DNA of 36,694 bases from Klenkia terrae (lineage in GTDB: Bacteria > Actinomycetota > Actinomycetes > Mycobacteriales > Geodermatophilaceae): contig NZ_UEXK01000004.1 in the NCBI RefSeq assembly GCF_900491935.1, positions 1,957,331 through 1,994,024 of the forward strand, written 5' to 3'. The position numbers and the translations under genes were made by a program. Positions 7,835 through 14,644 of the stretch are shown here, one piece after another. Under the pieces are notes generated by a model. It did not search any database and was not told where the DNA came from. It saw only the letters and a list, made by a program, of their open reading frames with translations. Within the stretch, counting starts at the first letter, position 1; every line of letters begins with the position of its first letter.

Positions 7835-8800
7835 GTGAAACCCCTGCGCATCGCCGCTGCCCTGCCCGTCGCCGCCGTCCTGCTGCTGACGGCCTGCACC
7901 AGCTCCGCCGACATCGAGGCGGAGGCCCGGGCCGACAGCACCGGCTCGTCGGAGACCGTCCTGGTCGTCGACACCTCGCCGGAGCAGGCCGACCGCGTCC
8001 GCACCGACGAGGACCCGGACGCCGCCGAGCTCGTGCCCGCCGACATCGCCGAGGACGGCGTCCTCCGGGTGGGCATCCCCGGCGCCGGCGACCCGCCGCT
8101 GGGCTTCCTGGCCGACGACAACAGCACCGTCGTGGGCAGTGAGGTCGACATCGCCCAGCTCGTCGCCGACGGCCTGGGCCTGGAGCTCGAGGTGGTCAAC
8201 ACGACGTGGGAGGGCTGGCCGCTGGGCGTGCAGTCCGGCGACCTGGAGGCGGTGTTCTCCAACGTCGGGGTCAACGCCGACCGGCTGCAGCTGTTCGACT
8301 TCGCCACCTACCGGCAGGGGATCATGGCCTTCGTCGCGGCCCCGGACACCGACCTGTCCATCGCCGGCGCGGAGGACATCTCCGGGCTGCGGATCGGGGT
8401 GGGCTCGGGCACCAACCAGGAGCGCATCCTGCTCGACTGGAACGCGCAGCTGGAGTCCGAGGGGCAGGAGCCGGCCCAGCTGGAGTACTACGTCAGCGCG
8501 GGGGACGCCCTGCTGGCGATCCAGTCAGGCCGGCTGGACACCTACCTGGGGCCGAACTCGAACGCGGTCTACCAGGCCTCGGTGGGCGACGTGGAGGTCG
8601 TCGGCACGGTGAACGCCGGCTGGCCGAACACCACCTACGTCGCGGCCACCACGCTGAAGGGCAACGGCCTGGTCACCGCGATCCAGGCCTCGCTGCAGCA
8701 CGCCTTCGACGACGGCACCTACGAGCAGACCCTGGAGCGCTGGGGTCTGCAGGACGAGGCGGTCGACGCCCCCGAGATCAACCCCACGGTCGCCTCCTAG
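7835..8800 (+). CDS. Extracellular amino acid-binding lipoprotein (second copy)
   Basis: A paralogue of the preceding gene, about 321 residues, with a signal peptide (ALPVAAVLLLTAC lipobox) and the same family 3 layout: GVLRVGIPGAGDPPLGFLADDN, SGDLEAVFSNVGVNADRLQL, GLRIGVGSGTNQERIL, AIQSGRLDTYL and the ERWGLQDEAVD end. GTG 7835 is chosen because GAGGA stands 5 bases ahead; an ATG at 7823 would add four residues and has no ribosome site. Two paralogous binding proteins for one permease/ATPase pair resemble Bacillus TcyJ/TcyK and suggest a widened substrate range. A 96-base palindrome follows the stop. Confidence 0.9.
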   Translation: MKPLRIAAALPVAAVLLLTACTSSADIEAEARADSTGSSETVLVVDTSPEQADRVRTDEDPDAAELVPADIAEDGVLRVGIPGAGDPPLGFLADDNSTVVGSEVDIAQLVADGLGLELEVVNTTWEGWPLGVQSGDLEAVFSNVGVNADRLQLFDFATYRQGIMAFVAAPDTDLSIAGAEDISGLRIGVGSGTNQERILLDWNAQLESEGQEPAQLEYYVSAGDALLAIQSGRLDTYLGPNSNAVYQASVGDVEVVGTVNAGWPNTTYVAATTLKGNGLVTAIQASLQHAFDDGTYEQTLERWGLQDEAVDAPEINPTVAS

Positions 8801-8815
8801 CAGCCACCCCCACCC

Positions 8816-8911
8816 CGCAGCGTCGATCAGGGGGTGCCGGGAACTCCGTCCTCCTGCGCCAGATCTGGTGCAGGAGGACGGACTCCGAGGCACCCCCTGA
8901 TCATCGCTGCG
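8816..8911. terminator. 96-base near-perfect palindrome after the ABC operon
   Basis: The two 48-base halves (8816-8863, 8864-8911) are reverse complements at 41 of 48 positions by hand count, with a perfect centre CCAGATCTGG and outer ends CGCAGCG/CGCTGCG. Long exact blocks are GATCAGGGGGTGCC and TCCGTCCTCCTGC with their complements. It sits between the ends of two convergent units (binding protein on plus, higA on minus), so a bidirectional terminator is the simplest reading. There is no U-tract, as is common in actinobacteria. Its length is unusual for a terminator. Confidence 0.5.
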
Positions 8912-8935
8912 GGTCGGGAGGTTCGGCCCTCTCCC

Positions 8936-9238
8936 TCAGGCGGACTGGAGCGGGCGGATCACGTCCAGCGTGTCCCCCAGGGAGTCCGCCTCGACCTCGA
9001 GGTCATGGCGACTCTGCAGATTCAGCCAGAACTGGGCGGATGTACCGAAGTACCGCCCGAGGCGCAGAGCGGTGTCCGCGGTGATGCGCCGCTTCCCGTG
9101 CACGATCTCGTTGATCCGTCGCGGCGGTACGGCGATCGCGATGGCCAGGCTGTGCTGCGTCAGACCCAGCGGCCCGATGAAGTCCTCCATCAGCACCTCC
9201 CCCGGATGGATCGGGGCCAACTTCTCAGTGGTGGTCAA
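8936..9238 (-). CDS. higA: HigA family antitoxin
   Basis: A 100-residue XRE-type helix-turn-helix antitoxin of the HigA/VapI family. Family landmarks are HPGEVLMEDFIGPLGLTQHS at the N-terminus, the recognition region RRINEIVHGKRRITADTALRL, and the end RYFGTSAQFWLNLQSRHDL. It should neutralise the neighbouring HigB-like toxin and repress the shared promoter. The likely start is TTG at 9238, overlapping the toxin gene by 14 bases; the toxin-first order is typical of higBA. It is on the strand opposite the ABC operon. Confidence 0.88.
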   Translation of the reverse strand: MTTTEKLAPIHPGEVLMEDFIGPLGLTQHSLAIAIAVPPRRINEIVHGKRRITADTALRLGRYFGTSAQFWLNLQSRHDLEVEADSLGDTLDVIRPLQSA

Positions 9239-9506
9239 CGATCTCGACCTCCTCGGGTCCCGCGTCGGTCCAGCGGAAGCAGATGCGCCACTGCTGGTTG
9301 ATCCGGATGCTGTGCTGCCCCGCCCGGTCGCCCTTCAACGCCTCGAGCCGATTGCCCGGTGGCACCCGGAGTTCGTCCAGGGTCACCGCCGCATCGACGA
9401 CCGCCAGCTTGCGCAGCGCGACCCGCCGGATGGCCAAATCCATCGACCGCACGGGCTCACGTCTCCAGAGCCGCTCCGTGGGCTTGTCCCCGAACGATCG
9501 GATCAC
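9225..9506 (-). CDS. higB: HigB/RelE-type toxin
   Basis: A 93-residue RelE/ParE-superfamily toxin of the HigB group, probably a ribosome-dependent mRNA nuclease. Visible signatures are the N-terminus VIRSFGDKPTERLW, the central PPGNRLEALKGDRAGQHSIRIN and the terminal strand QQWRICFRWTDAGPEEVEIVDHH. GTG 9506 fits the family N-terminus, and a TATGCT -10 box at 9518-9513 would place the transcript start on that GTG, so the gene is probably leaderless. An upstream in-frame ATG at 9548 would add 14 residues, but it covers the -10 box and is less likely. Confidence 0.87.
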   Translation of the reverse strand: MIRSFGDKPTERLWRREPVRSMDLAIRRVALRKLAVVDAAVTLDELRVPPGNRLEALKGDRAGQHSIRINQQWRICFRWTDAGPEEVEIVDHH

Positions 9507-9512
9507 GGGTCC

Positions 9513-9518
9513 AGCATA
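9513..9518 (-). promoter_or_regulatory. -10 box of higBA (leaderless transcript)
   Basis: TATGCT on the minus strand ends 6 bases before GTG 9506, so transcription should begin at the start codon itself. No convincing -35 hexamer is visible. Confidence 0.45.
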
Positions 9519-9616
9519 ACGCGGTGCGTCAATGACGGCGCGCGTCATGCCGAGCCCGCGCTGACCGGGATCGCGTTGGGCCAGCCCGCCGTGGTCGGCA
9601 GGCTGGCCCGTCGCGG

Positions 9617-10087
9617 TCAGAGGGCGGTGCGGGTCCAGTCGCTCGTGTACTCGAGCCCCGACCGCTGGAAGAGCTGGGTGACCGGGCAGCGCCGCTCGGT
9701 CTCGGCCTGGAGCTTCGCGAACGTCTCCTCGTCGGCGTCGGTGGCCACGGTGGCCCGCACGGTGACGGCGTCGAAGTTCGCGTTGCCCTCCTCGCCGGCG
9801 ACCATGACCGCGGTGTCCAGGTCGCCCTGCACGTCGAAGGTCTAGGCGCCCAGCGCGACGCCGAGCTCCTTGGCCACGATGGAGGCGGTGATCTGGTTGC
9901 ACGAGCTCAGCGCCGCCAGCGCGTAGGACAGCGGGCTGGGCGAGGCGTCCGCGCCGCCGAACGCCGGGTAGGTGTCGACGTCGAACTCGTGCCCGGCGTC
10001 GCCGCCGACGGTCACGCGCTGGCCGACGCCGGTGCCCTCCGCGTGGTGGGTGAAGGGGACGACGCTCGCCTTGGGACGGGTGGCCAC
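9617..10087 (-). pseudogene. OsmC family protein gene interrupted by an in-frame amber codon
   Basis: OsmC/Ohr-fold thiol peroxidase-like protein. GTG 10087 has GGAG nearby and gives 81 residues (TRPKASVVPFTHHAEGTG onward) ending ELGVALGA. A TAG at 9844-9842 follows, and the same frame continues for 74 more residues to a TGA at 9617. The family's two redox Cys are on opposite sides of the stop: SSCNQIT before it and ERRCPVTQ after it. The residue at the stop is expected to be Trp (A-W-T-F-D-V-x-G-D), so a single TGG to TAG change explains it. The gene is probably broken, unless there is a sequence error or readthrough. It follows the class V aminotransferase by 64 bases and shares its SAM-IV control. 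Confidence 0.8.
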
Positions 10088-10151
10088 GGGTGGTTCTCCT
10101 CGGTGCTCGGGGATCTGTCCGCCGGGGTTCGGCGGGCGTTCGGGGGGCGGT

Positions 10152-11519
10152 TCAGCGGGTCGGGGCAGGTCCGCAACCGGCGCCGCGGGCGACCGCGGAC
10201 AGGTCGGCGCCGGCCAGCCCGGCCACCGGACGCGGGTCGGCCACCGGCTGGTGCCGCCCGTCGACGACGGCGTAGGCGACGGCGGGCCCCTCGGCGACGA
10301 ACCGGGCGACCGCCTCGACCAGCCGGGCGACGTCGTCCGCGGACGTGCCGACGCCGACGCTGGCCCGCAGCGCTCCGCCGGGGACGCCGAGCCGGGCCAC
10401 CAGCGGGTGCGCGCAGAACCGGCCGTCCCGGACGCCGATTCCGTGCTCGGCGGAGAGGTAGGCAGCGACGAGGCCCGGGTCGGCGCCCTCGACGGTGAAG
10501 CTGACCACGCCGGTGGGGTCGACCGAGTCCGACCAGATGCGCAGCAGCCGCACCCCGTCGACCTGCGACAACCCGTCGACCAGCTGGGTGCGCAGCGCCC
10601 GCTCGTGGTCCTCCAGCGCGCCGGGGGCCAGGGCCGCGAGCTCGTCGCAGGCGGCGGCCAGCGCGACCGCGCCGAGCACGTTGGGCGAGCCGCCCTCGTG
10701 CCGGTGCGGGGCCGCCACCCACGTCGTCGCGTCCACGTCGACCTGGGCGACGGCGCCGCCGCCGGGGAGGTAGGGCCGGCCGGTGTCCAGCCAGTCCCGC
10801 CGGCCGACCAGCGCGCCGGTGCCGAAGGGTGCGTAGAGCTTGTGGCCGGAGAACGCGACCCAGTCCGCACCGGACTCCACGAGGGAGAACCGGCGGTGCG
10901 GCACCAGCTGGGCGCCGTCGACGACCACCAGGGCACCGGCGGCGTGCGCCAGCTCGGTGACCCGGCGCAGCGGGAGGGACTCCCCCGTCACGTTCGAGGC
11001 ACCGGTGACCGCGACGAGCACGTAGCGCCGGGCGGCCAGCGCGTCGGCCAGGCGGGACAGCGTCCCGGCCACCGTCGGTGCCGCCTCGAGGACGTCGCAC
11101 AGGTCGCGGGAGCGCTGCTGCCACGGCAGCAGGTCGGCGTGGTGCTCGACGTCCAGCACGAGGACGGCGCCGTCGGCGGGCAGGCAGCCGGCCAGCAGCG
11201 CGAGGCTGTCGGTGGTGTTCCGGGTGAGCACGCAGACGTCGTCGGACCGGGCCCCGACGAACGCGGCCACGGTGTCCCGGGCCGACTCGTAGAGCGCGGT
11301 GGAGACCTGGGAGAGGTAGCCCGCGCCACGGTGCACGCTGGCGTAGAGCGGCAGGGCCTCGGCGACCCGGGCGGCCACGGAGGCCAGGGCGGGAGCGCTG
11401 GCCGCGACGTCGAGGTTGGCGTAGCCGACCGACCCGCCGGTCACGAGCGGGACGCTGGTGGCCGCGTCGGCCGTGGGCAGCAGGGCCGGGGTGGTGCGGC
11501 GGTCGAGGAGGACGGACAT
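10152..11519 (-). CDS. Aminotransferase class V, cysteine desulfurase-like
   Basis: A 455-residue PLP-dependent enzyme of the SufS/CsdA-like fold. The PLP lysine sits in WVAFSGHKLYAPFGTG, the aspartate region is VVVDGAQLVPHRR, and the loop RDGRFCAHPLV near the C-terminus carries a Cys at the desulfurase active-cysteine position. The N-terminus has the YANLDVAASAPAL motif (compare YLD-AATS-P in SufS). ATG 11519 has AGGAG ahead. The gene stands alone with osmC behind a SAM-IV riboswitch, not inside a suf cluster, so a role in sulfur mobilisation from cysteine or a cysteine-like compound is more likely than general Fe-S assembly. The exact substrate is unknown. Confidence 0.85.
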   Translation of the reverse strand: MSVLLDRRTTPALLPTADAATSVPLVTGGSVGYANLDVAASAPALASVAARVAEALPLYASVHRGAGYLSQVSTALYESARDTVAAFVGARSDDVCVLTRNTTDSLALLAGCLPADGAVLVLDVEHHADLLPWQQRSRDLCDVLEAAPTVAGTLSRLADALAARRYVLVAVTGASNVTGESLPLRRVTELAHAAGALVVVDGAQLVPHRRFSLVESGADWVAFSGHKLYAPFGTGALVGRRDWLDTGRPYLPGGGAVAQVDVDATTWVAAPHRHEGGSPNVLGAVALAAACDELAALAPGALEDHERALRTQLVDGLSQVDGVRLLRIWSDSVDPTGVVSFTVEGADPGLVAAYLSAEHGIGVRDGRFCAHPLVARLGVPGGALRASVGVGTSADDVARLVEAVARFVAEGPAVAYAVVDGRHQPVADPRPVAGLAGADLSAVARGAGCGPAPTR

Positions 11520-11569
11520 CGAGGACTCCTGGAGGTCAGGGGCCCGTGCTCGCGACGGGACCCGCGCTT

Positions 11570-11590
11570 GCGGCTGCGCTGCGCAGCCGC
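11570..11590 (-). terminator. Perfect hairpin directly after the SAM-IV aptamer
   Basis: Two 10-base arms (GCGGCTGCGC and its exact complement) flank one central base. It begins on the base next to the aptamer's closing stem, 50 bases before the aminotransferase start. It is probably the expression-platform hairpin (transcription terminator or structure controlling elongation). No U-run follows. Confidence 0.5.
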
Positions 11591-11673
11591 CAGGTCGTCA
11601 CCCGGAGCACCCCATCGCGGTGGAAGGGTTGCCGACCAGCGAGCCGGGGCTTCGCGCTGGCACTCGTGACCTG
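11591..11673 (-). ncRNA. SAM-IV riboswitch (second copy)
   Basis: On the minus strand the aptamer reads CAGGTCACGAGTGCCAGCG, then AAGCCCCGGCTCGCTGGTCG, then GCAACCC, then GCGATGGGGTGCTCCGGGTG and GACGACCTG. The closing stem is CAGGT (11673-11669) with ACCTG (11595-11591). It is very close to the 4148-4229 copy, mainly differing in the loop before the GGGGTG stretch. It lies upstream of the class V aminotransferase and osmC and should reduce their expression when SAM is abundant. Confidence 0.9.
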
Positions 11674-11679
11674 TCGTAG

Positions 11680-11706
11680 ACCCTACCAGTCAATCCCGAT
11701 CGACTT
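11680..11706 (-). promoter_or_regulatory. Promoter region of the aminotransferase/osmC unit with AAGTCGATCGG box
   Basis: On the minus strand TAGGGT (11685-11680) is a good actinobacterial -10 box and predicts a start near 11673, the first base of the aptamer. AAGTCGATCGG lies at 11706-11696 and is followed by GATTGAC, matching the box in the other SAM-IV promoter. Its distance to the start differs from the first copy, so it is more likely a protein site than part of the core promoter. Confidence 0.45.
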
Positions 11707-11766
11707 GATGCGCATTGGTCTGCGCGCGCCCGGCCGGTTGTCCGACCGGCCCGGGCGGCAGCGGGA

Positions 11767-12582
11767 TCAGAACGCGGGGATGACCGCACCGTCGTACTCG
11801 TCCTCGAGGAACTGGCGCACCTCGTCGGAGTGCAGCAGCTCCTCCAGCGTCTGGATGCGCTCGTCGGACTCGTCGCCGGCCCGCACCACCAGGAGGTTGG
11901 CGTTCGGGTTGCCCTCGGCCTCCTCCAGCGCCAGGGAGTCGTCGGCCGGGGACAGGTCGGCGTCGATGGCGTAGTTGCCGTTGATCACCGCGATGTCGAC
12001 GTCGGCCAGCGAACGGGGCACCTGGGCGGCCTCGACCTCGGAGATCTCCAGGTCCAGCGGGCTGCTCTCCACGTCCAACGAGGTGGGGGCGGCGTCACCG
12101 GTGTCGGCCAGCACGACCAGGTCGTTGGCCTCCAGCAGCCGGAGCGCGCGGGCGGCGTTCGTGGGGTCGTTCGGGATCGCCACGGTCGCGCCCTGCTCCA
12201 GCTGCGACAGGTCGGTCAGCGACTCCGAGTAGATGCCCAGCGGCTCGACGTGCACCGGCTCCAGGGCGGTGAAGTCGTAGCCGGCGGAGGCCTCCTGCTC
12301 CTCCAGGTAGGGCACGGTCTGGAAGAAGTTCGCGTCCAGCGAGCCGTCGTCGAGGGCCACGTTGGGCTGCACGTAGTCGGTGAACTCGACGACGTCGAGG
12401 TCCAGGCCGGCGTCCTCGGCGAGGTTCTCGTCGATGAACCGGAGGATCTCCGCGTGCGGCACCGGCGAGGCGCCGACGCGCAGCGGCTCGTCCGGCGCGG
12501 AGATCTCGGCGTCGCCGCCCCCGCAGGCGGCGAGGACCGCGGTGGCGGTGAGGGCGGACAGGGTCAGGGCGAGGCGACGCAC
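11767..12582 (-). CDS. metQ: MetQ/NlpA family methionine-binding lipoprotein
   Basis: A 271-residue D-/L-methionine-binding lipoprotein of the NlpA family. The signal peptide RRLALTLSALTATAVLAAC ends in a lipobox. NlpA signatures are VGASPVPHAEIL, VEFTDYVQPNVALDDGSLDANFFQ (family: D-Y-x-x-P-N-x-A-L-x-x-G-x-x-D-A-N-F-F-Q), VAIPNDPTNAARALRLLE and DIAVINGNYA. GTG 12582, with GGAGA ahead, gives a clean signal peptide; an ATG at 12621 would add 13 residues and overlap the permease stop. It is the last gene of the metN-metI-metQ operon and delivers methionine to MetI. Confidence 0.93.
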   Translation of the reverse strand: MRRLALTLSALTATAVLAACGGGDAEISAPDEPLRVGASPVPHAEILRFIDENLAEDAGLDLDVVEFTDYVQPNVALDDGSLDANFFQTVPYLEEQEASAGYDFTALEPVHVEPLGIYSESLTDLSQLEQGATVAIPNDPTNAARALRLLEANDLVVLADTGDAAPTSLDVESSPLDLEISEVEAAQVPRSLADVDIAVINGNYAIDADLSPADDSLALEEAEGNPNANLLVVRAGDESDERIQTLEELLHSDEVRQFLEDEYDGAVIPAF

Positions 12583-12617
12583 GGTGCGGTTCTCCAACGG
12601 GTCGGGACGGGCGGGTG

Positions 12618-13277
12618 TCATCGGCGCGCCAGGCGGCGCGCCCAGGTGTCGCCGCCGAACTGCAGCGCCTGGACGACGACGAGCAGCAGGGCGACGGTGA
12701 GCAGGGTGATGTCGGTGCGGAACTGCTGGTAGCCGAACCGGATGGCGAAGTCGCCCAGGCCGCCGCCGCCGATGGCGCCGGCCATGGCCGAGTAGCTGAT
12801 CAGCGCGACGACGGTGACCGTCGTCCCGGCGACGAGGGAGGGCAGCGCCTCGGGCAGCAGCACCGTGCGGACGACGTCCCGGCGGCGGGCGCCCATGGCC
12901 AGCGCGGCCTCGACCTTGCCGTGCGAGACCTCGCGCAGACTGGTCTCCACCAGCCGGGCCAGGAACGGGACGGCGCCGACGGTGAGCGGCACGATGGCCG
13001 CCGTCGACCCGATCGTGGTGCCGACGAGGCCGCGGGTCAGCGGGGCGACCAGGACCAGCAGGATGATGAACGGCAGGGACCGGCCCAGGTTGACCAGCAG
13101 GCCGAGCACCCGGTGCAGGACCGGCCGCGGGGCCAGCGCGCCGGGTCCGGTGACGGTGAGCAGCACGCCGAGCGGGATGCCCAGCAGGACGGTGATCACG
13201 GTGGCGACCGCGACCATGTAGAGGGTCTCGCCGGTGGCGTCGAGCAGCTGCGGGGCGATCCGGGACCAGTCGCTCAC
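12618..13277 (-). CDS. metI: Methionine ABC transporter permease MetI
   Basis: A 219-residue membrane protein of the MetI family with five predicted membrane segments, starting at LYMVAVATVITVLLGIPLGV. Typical sites are NLGRSLPFIILLVL, the EAA coupling loop EAALAMGARRRDVVRTVLLP, and YSAMAGAIGGGGLGDFAIRF, which is nearly invariant in MetI. The GTG start overlaps the metN stop (GTGA), so the two are coupled. The protein forms the membrane channel with MetN and accepts methionine from MetQ. Confidence 0.93.
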   Translation of the reverse strand: MSDWSRIAPQLLDATGETLYMVAVATVITVLLGIPLGVLLTVTGPGALAPRPVLHRVLGLLVNLGRSLPFIILLVLVAPLTRGLVGTTIGSTAAIVPLTVGAVPFLARLVETSLREVSHGKVEAALAMGARRRDVVRTVLLPEALPSLVAGTTVTVVALISYSAMAGAIGGGGLGDFAIRFGYQQFRTDITLLTVALLLVVVQALQFGGDTWARRLARR

Positions 13278-14281
13278 CGGGCCACCTCCGCCGCGACGCG
13301 CTCCACCCGGGAACCGTCGTCGCGCAGCTGGGCCAGTGCCCGGTCCAGCCCGCTCTGGTCGGCGCCGGTGACCCGCAGCAGCAGCCGGCCGTGCCGCCCG
13401 CCGGCCACGGTCTCCACCGAGCCGCCGGCGACCTCGACGTCCAGGCCGAGCCGGCCGACGAGCACCTGCAGCACGTGGGTCTCGGGCGCGGTGTCGGTGA
13501 CGGTGACCCGGAGCAGGGTGCCCGCCACCCGGTGGTCGGCCACCGGGGCGGGCAGCAGCGCGGCGGCCAGCGGGGAGTCCCCGCGGGCCAGCACCTGGTC
13601 CAGCCGGCCGCCGTCGACGACCCGGCCGGCCTCCAGCAGCACCGCGGTGTCGCAGACGGCCTTGACCACGGCCATCTCGTGGGTGATCAGCAGGACCGTC
13701 AGCCCGAGCTCGTCGCGGACCCGGCGCAGCAGCTCCAGCACGCCGGTGGTGCTGGCCTGGTCCAGGGCGGAGGTGGCCTCGTCGCACAGCAGCACGGTGG
13801 GCCGGGCGGCGAGCGCGCGGGCGATGGCCACCCGCTGCTTCTGCCCGCCGGACAGCTGCGCGGGGCGGGCCTGGGCGCGGTCGCCCAGCCCGACCAGGTC
13901 CAGCAGCTCGCCCGACCGACGGCGGCGCTCGGCGCGGCCGACGCCGGCCAGCTCCAGCGGGTGCTCGACGTTGGCCGCGGCCGTGCGGGAGTCCATCAGC
14001 TCGAAGTGCTGGAAGACCATGCCGATCGAGCTGCGGGCCCGGCGGACCTCGTCGGCCGGCAGGTCGGTGAGCACCCGGCCGTCGACGGTGACCGTGCCGG
14101 ACGTGGGCCGCTCGAGCAGGTTGACCAGCCGGATCAGGGTGGACTTGCCCGAGCCCGAGGGCCCGACCACGCCGGCGAAGTCACCGGCCCGGACGGTCAG
14201 GTCTACGCCGTCCAGGGCCACGACCTCGGGGCCGCGGCCGCGGGCCGGGAAGACCTTGCGGACGTCGTTCAGTTCGATCAC
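13274..14281 (-). CDS. metN: Methionine ABC transporter ATP-binding protein MetN
   Basis: A 335-residue ATPase. Walker A is GPSGSGKST, the Q-loop VFQHFELMDSRT, the signature LSGGQKQR, Walker B VLLCDEATSALD and the switch His ITHE. The C-terminal 100 residues (from about 235, VAGTLLRVTVTDTAPETHVL) form the NIL/ACT-like domain that binds methionine and inhibits transport in MetN, separating it from generic amino-acid ATPases. The start is GTG 14281 with GAGGA ahead. A Cys-ending leader peptide (14378-14449) precedes the gene by 96 bases, giving likely control by cysteine supply. Confidence 0.94.
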   Translation of the reverse strand: MIELNDVRKVFPARGRGPEVVALDGVDLTVRAGDFAGVVGPSGSGKSTLIRLVNLLERPTSGTVTVDGRVLTDLPADEVRRARSSIGMVFQHFELMDSRTAAANVEHPLELAGVGRAERRRRSGELLDLVGLGDRAQARPAQLSGGQKQRVAIARALAARPTVLLCDEATSALDQASTTGVLELLRRVRDELGLTVLLITHEMAVVKAVCDTAVLLEAGRVVDGGRLDQVLARGDSPLAAALLPAPVADHRVAGTLLRVTVTDTAPETHVLQVLVGRLGLDVEVAGGSVETVAGGRHGRLLLRVTGADQSGLDRALAQLRDDGSRVERVAAEVAR

Positions 14282-14377
14282 GGAGCGGATTCCTCGCAGG
14301 GATGAGGCGGTCGGCGCGGACGCGGGCAGGCAGGTGCCCGGGGTCGGCGGCGCGGCGAGAGAGGGGTGTGCGGCGGG

Positions 14378-14449
14378 TCAGCGACAGAGCCAGCTGGCGG
14401 TGCCGGCCAGGTCGACGGCGAGGTCGCGCGTCAGGAGCAGCCGGTGCAC
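14378..14449 (-). CDS. Leader peptide of the metNIQ operon
   Basis: A 24-codon frame from GTG 14449 to the TGA at 14378 ends RDLAVDLAGTASWLCR. It shares the xVDL core and the S-x-L-C-R end with the two leader peptides near position 4000-4400, though the core is more divergent. The ribosome site is weak (GAGGG about 12 bases ahead). The Cys codon is second from the end. Likely a cysteine-responsive attenuator of metNIQ. Confidence is lower than for the other two because the start is not fixed by a good ribosome site. Confidence 0.6.
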   Translation of the reverse strand: MHRLLLTRDLAVDLAGTASWLCR

Positions 14450-14458
14450 CCGTCCATG

Positions 14459-14510
14459 GTGCCCTCACAGGTGCAATCCCCACAAACCAGGTGCACTTTG
14501 TGTGAGGCAC
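14459..14510. promoter_or_regulatory. Inverted repeat between metNIQ and the ssuD-like gene
   Basis: GTGCCCTCACA (14459-14469) and TGTGAGGCAC (14501-14510) are inverted copies apart from one unpaired C, with 31 bases between them. The interior holds two copies of GGTGCA and, on the minus strand, GGGGATTGCAC. It is in the divergent region between two sulfur units and is a candidate operator. The metN-side leader peptide starts 10 bases away, so any metN promoter must lie within or beyond the dyad. Confidence 0.35.
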
Positions 14511-14644
14511 CCCTCAGCCGTCGTGGACCTTCGATGCCGGTGGTCTGCCCCTCCCTCGGCCGTCGATCCGCTGGTCGGATGCCCCGCCGCCGCGGCCCGC
14601 CGAGTCGACCATCCCGATCGGCGTGGTGCACTCCACCGGTGGAG

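Noticed and set aside
9225-9902. One 225-residue gene including the HigB region
   Set aside because: Only the last 93 residues look like HigB; the rest is antisense-like or out of frame with osmC.
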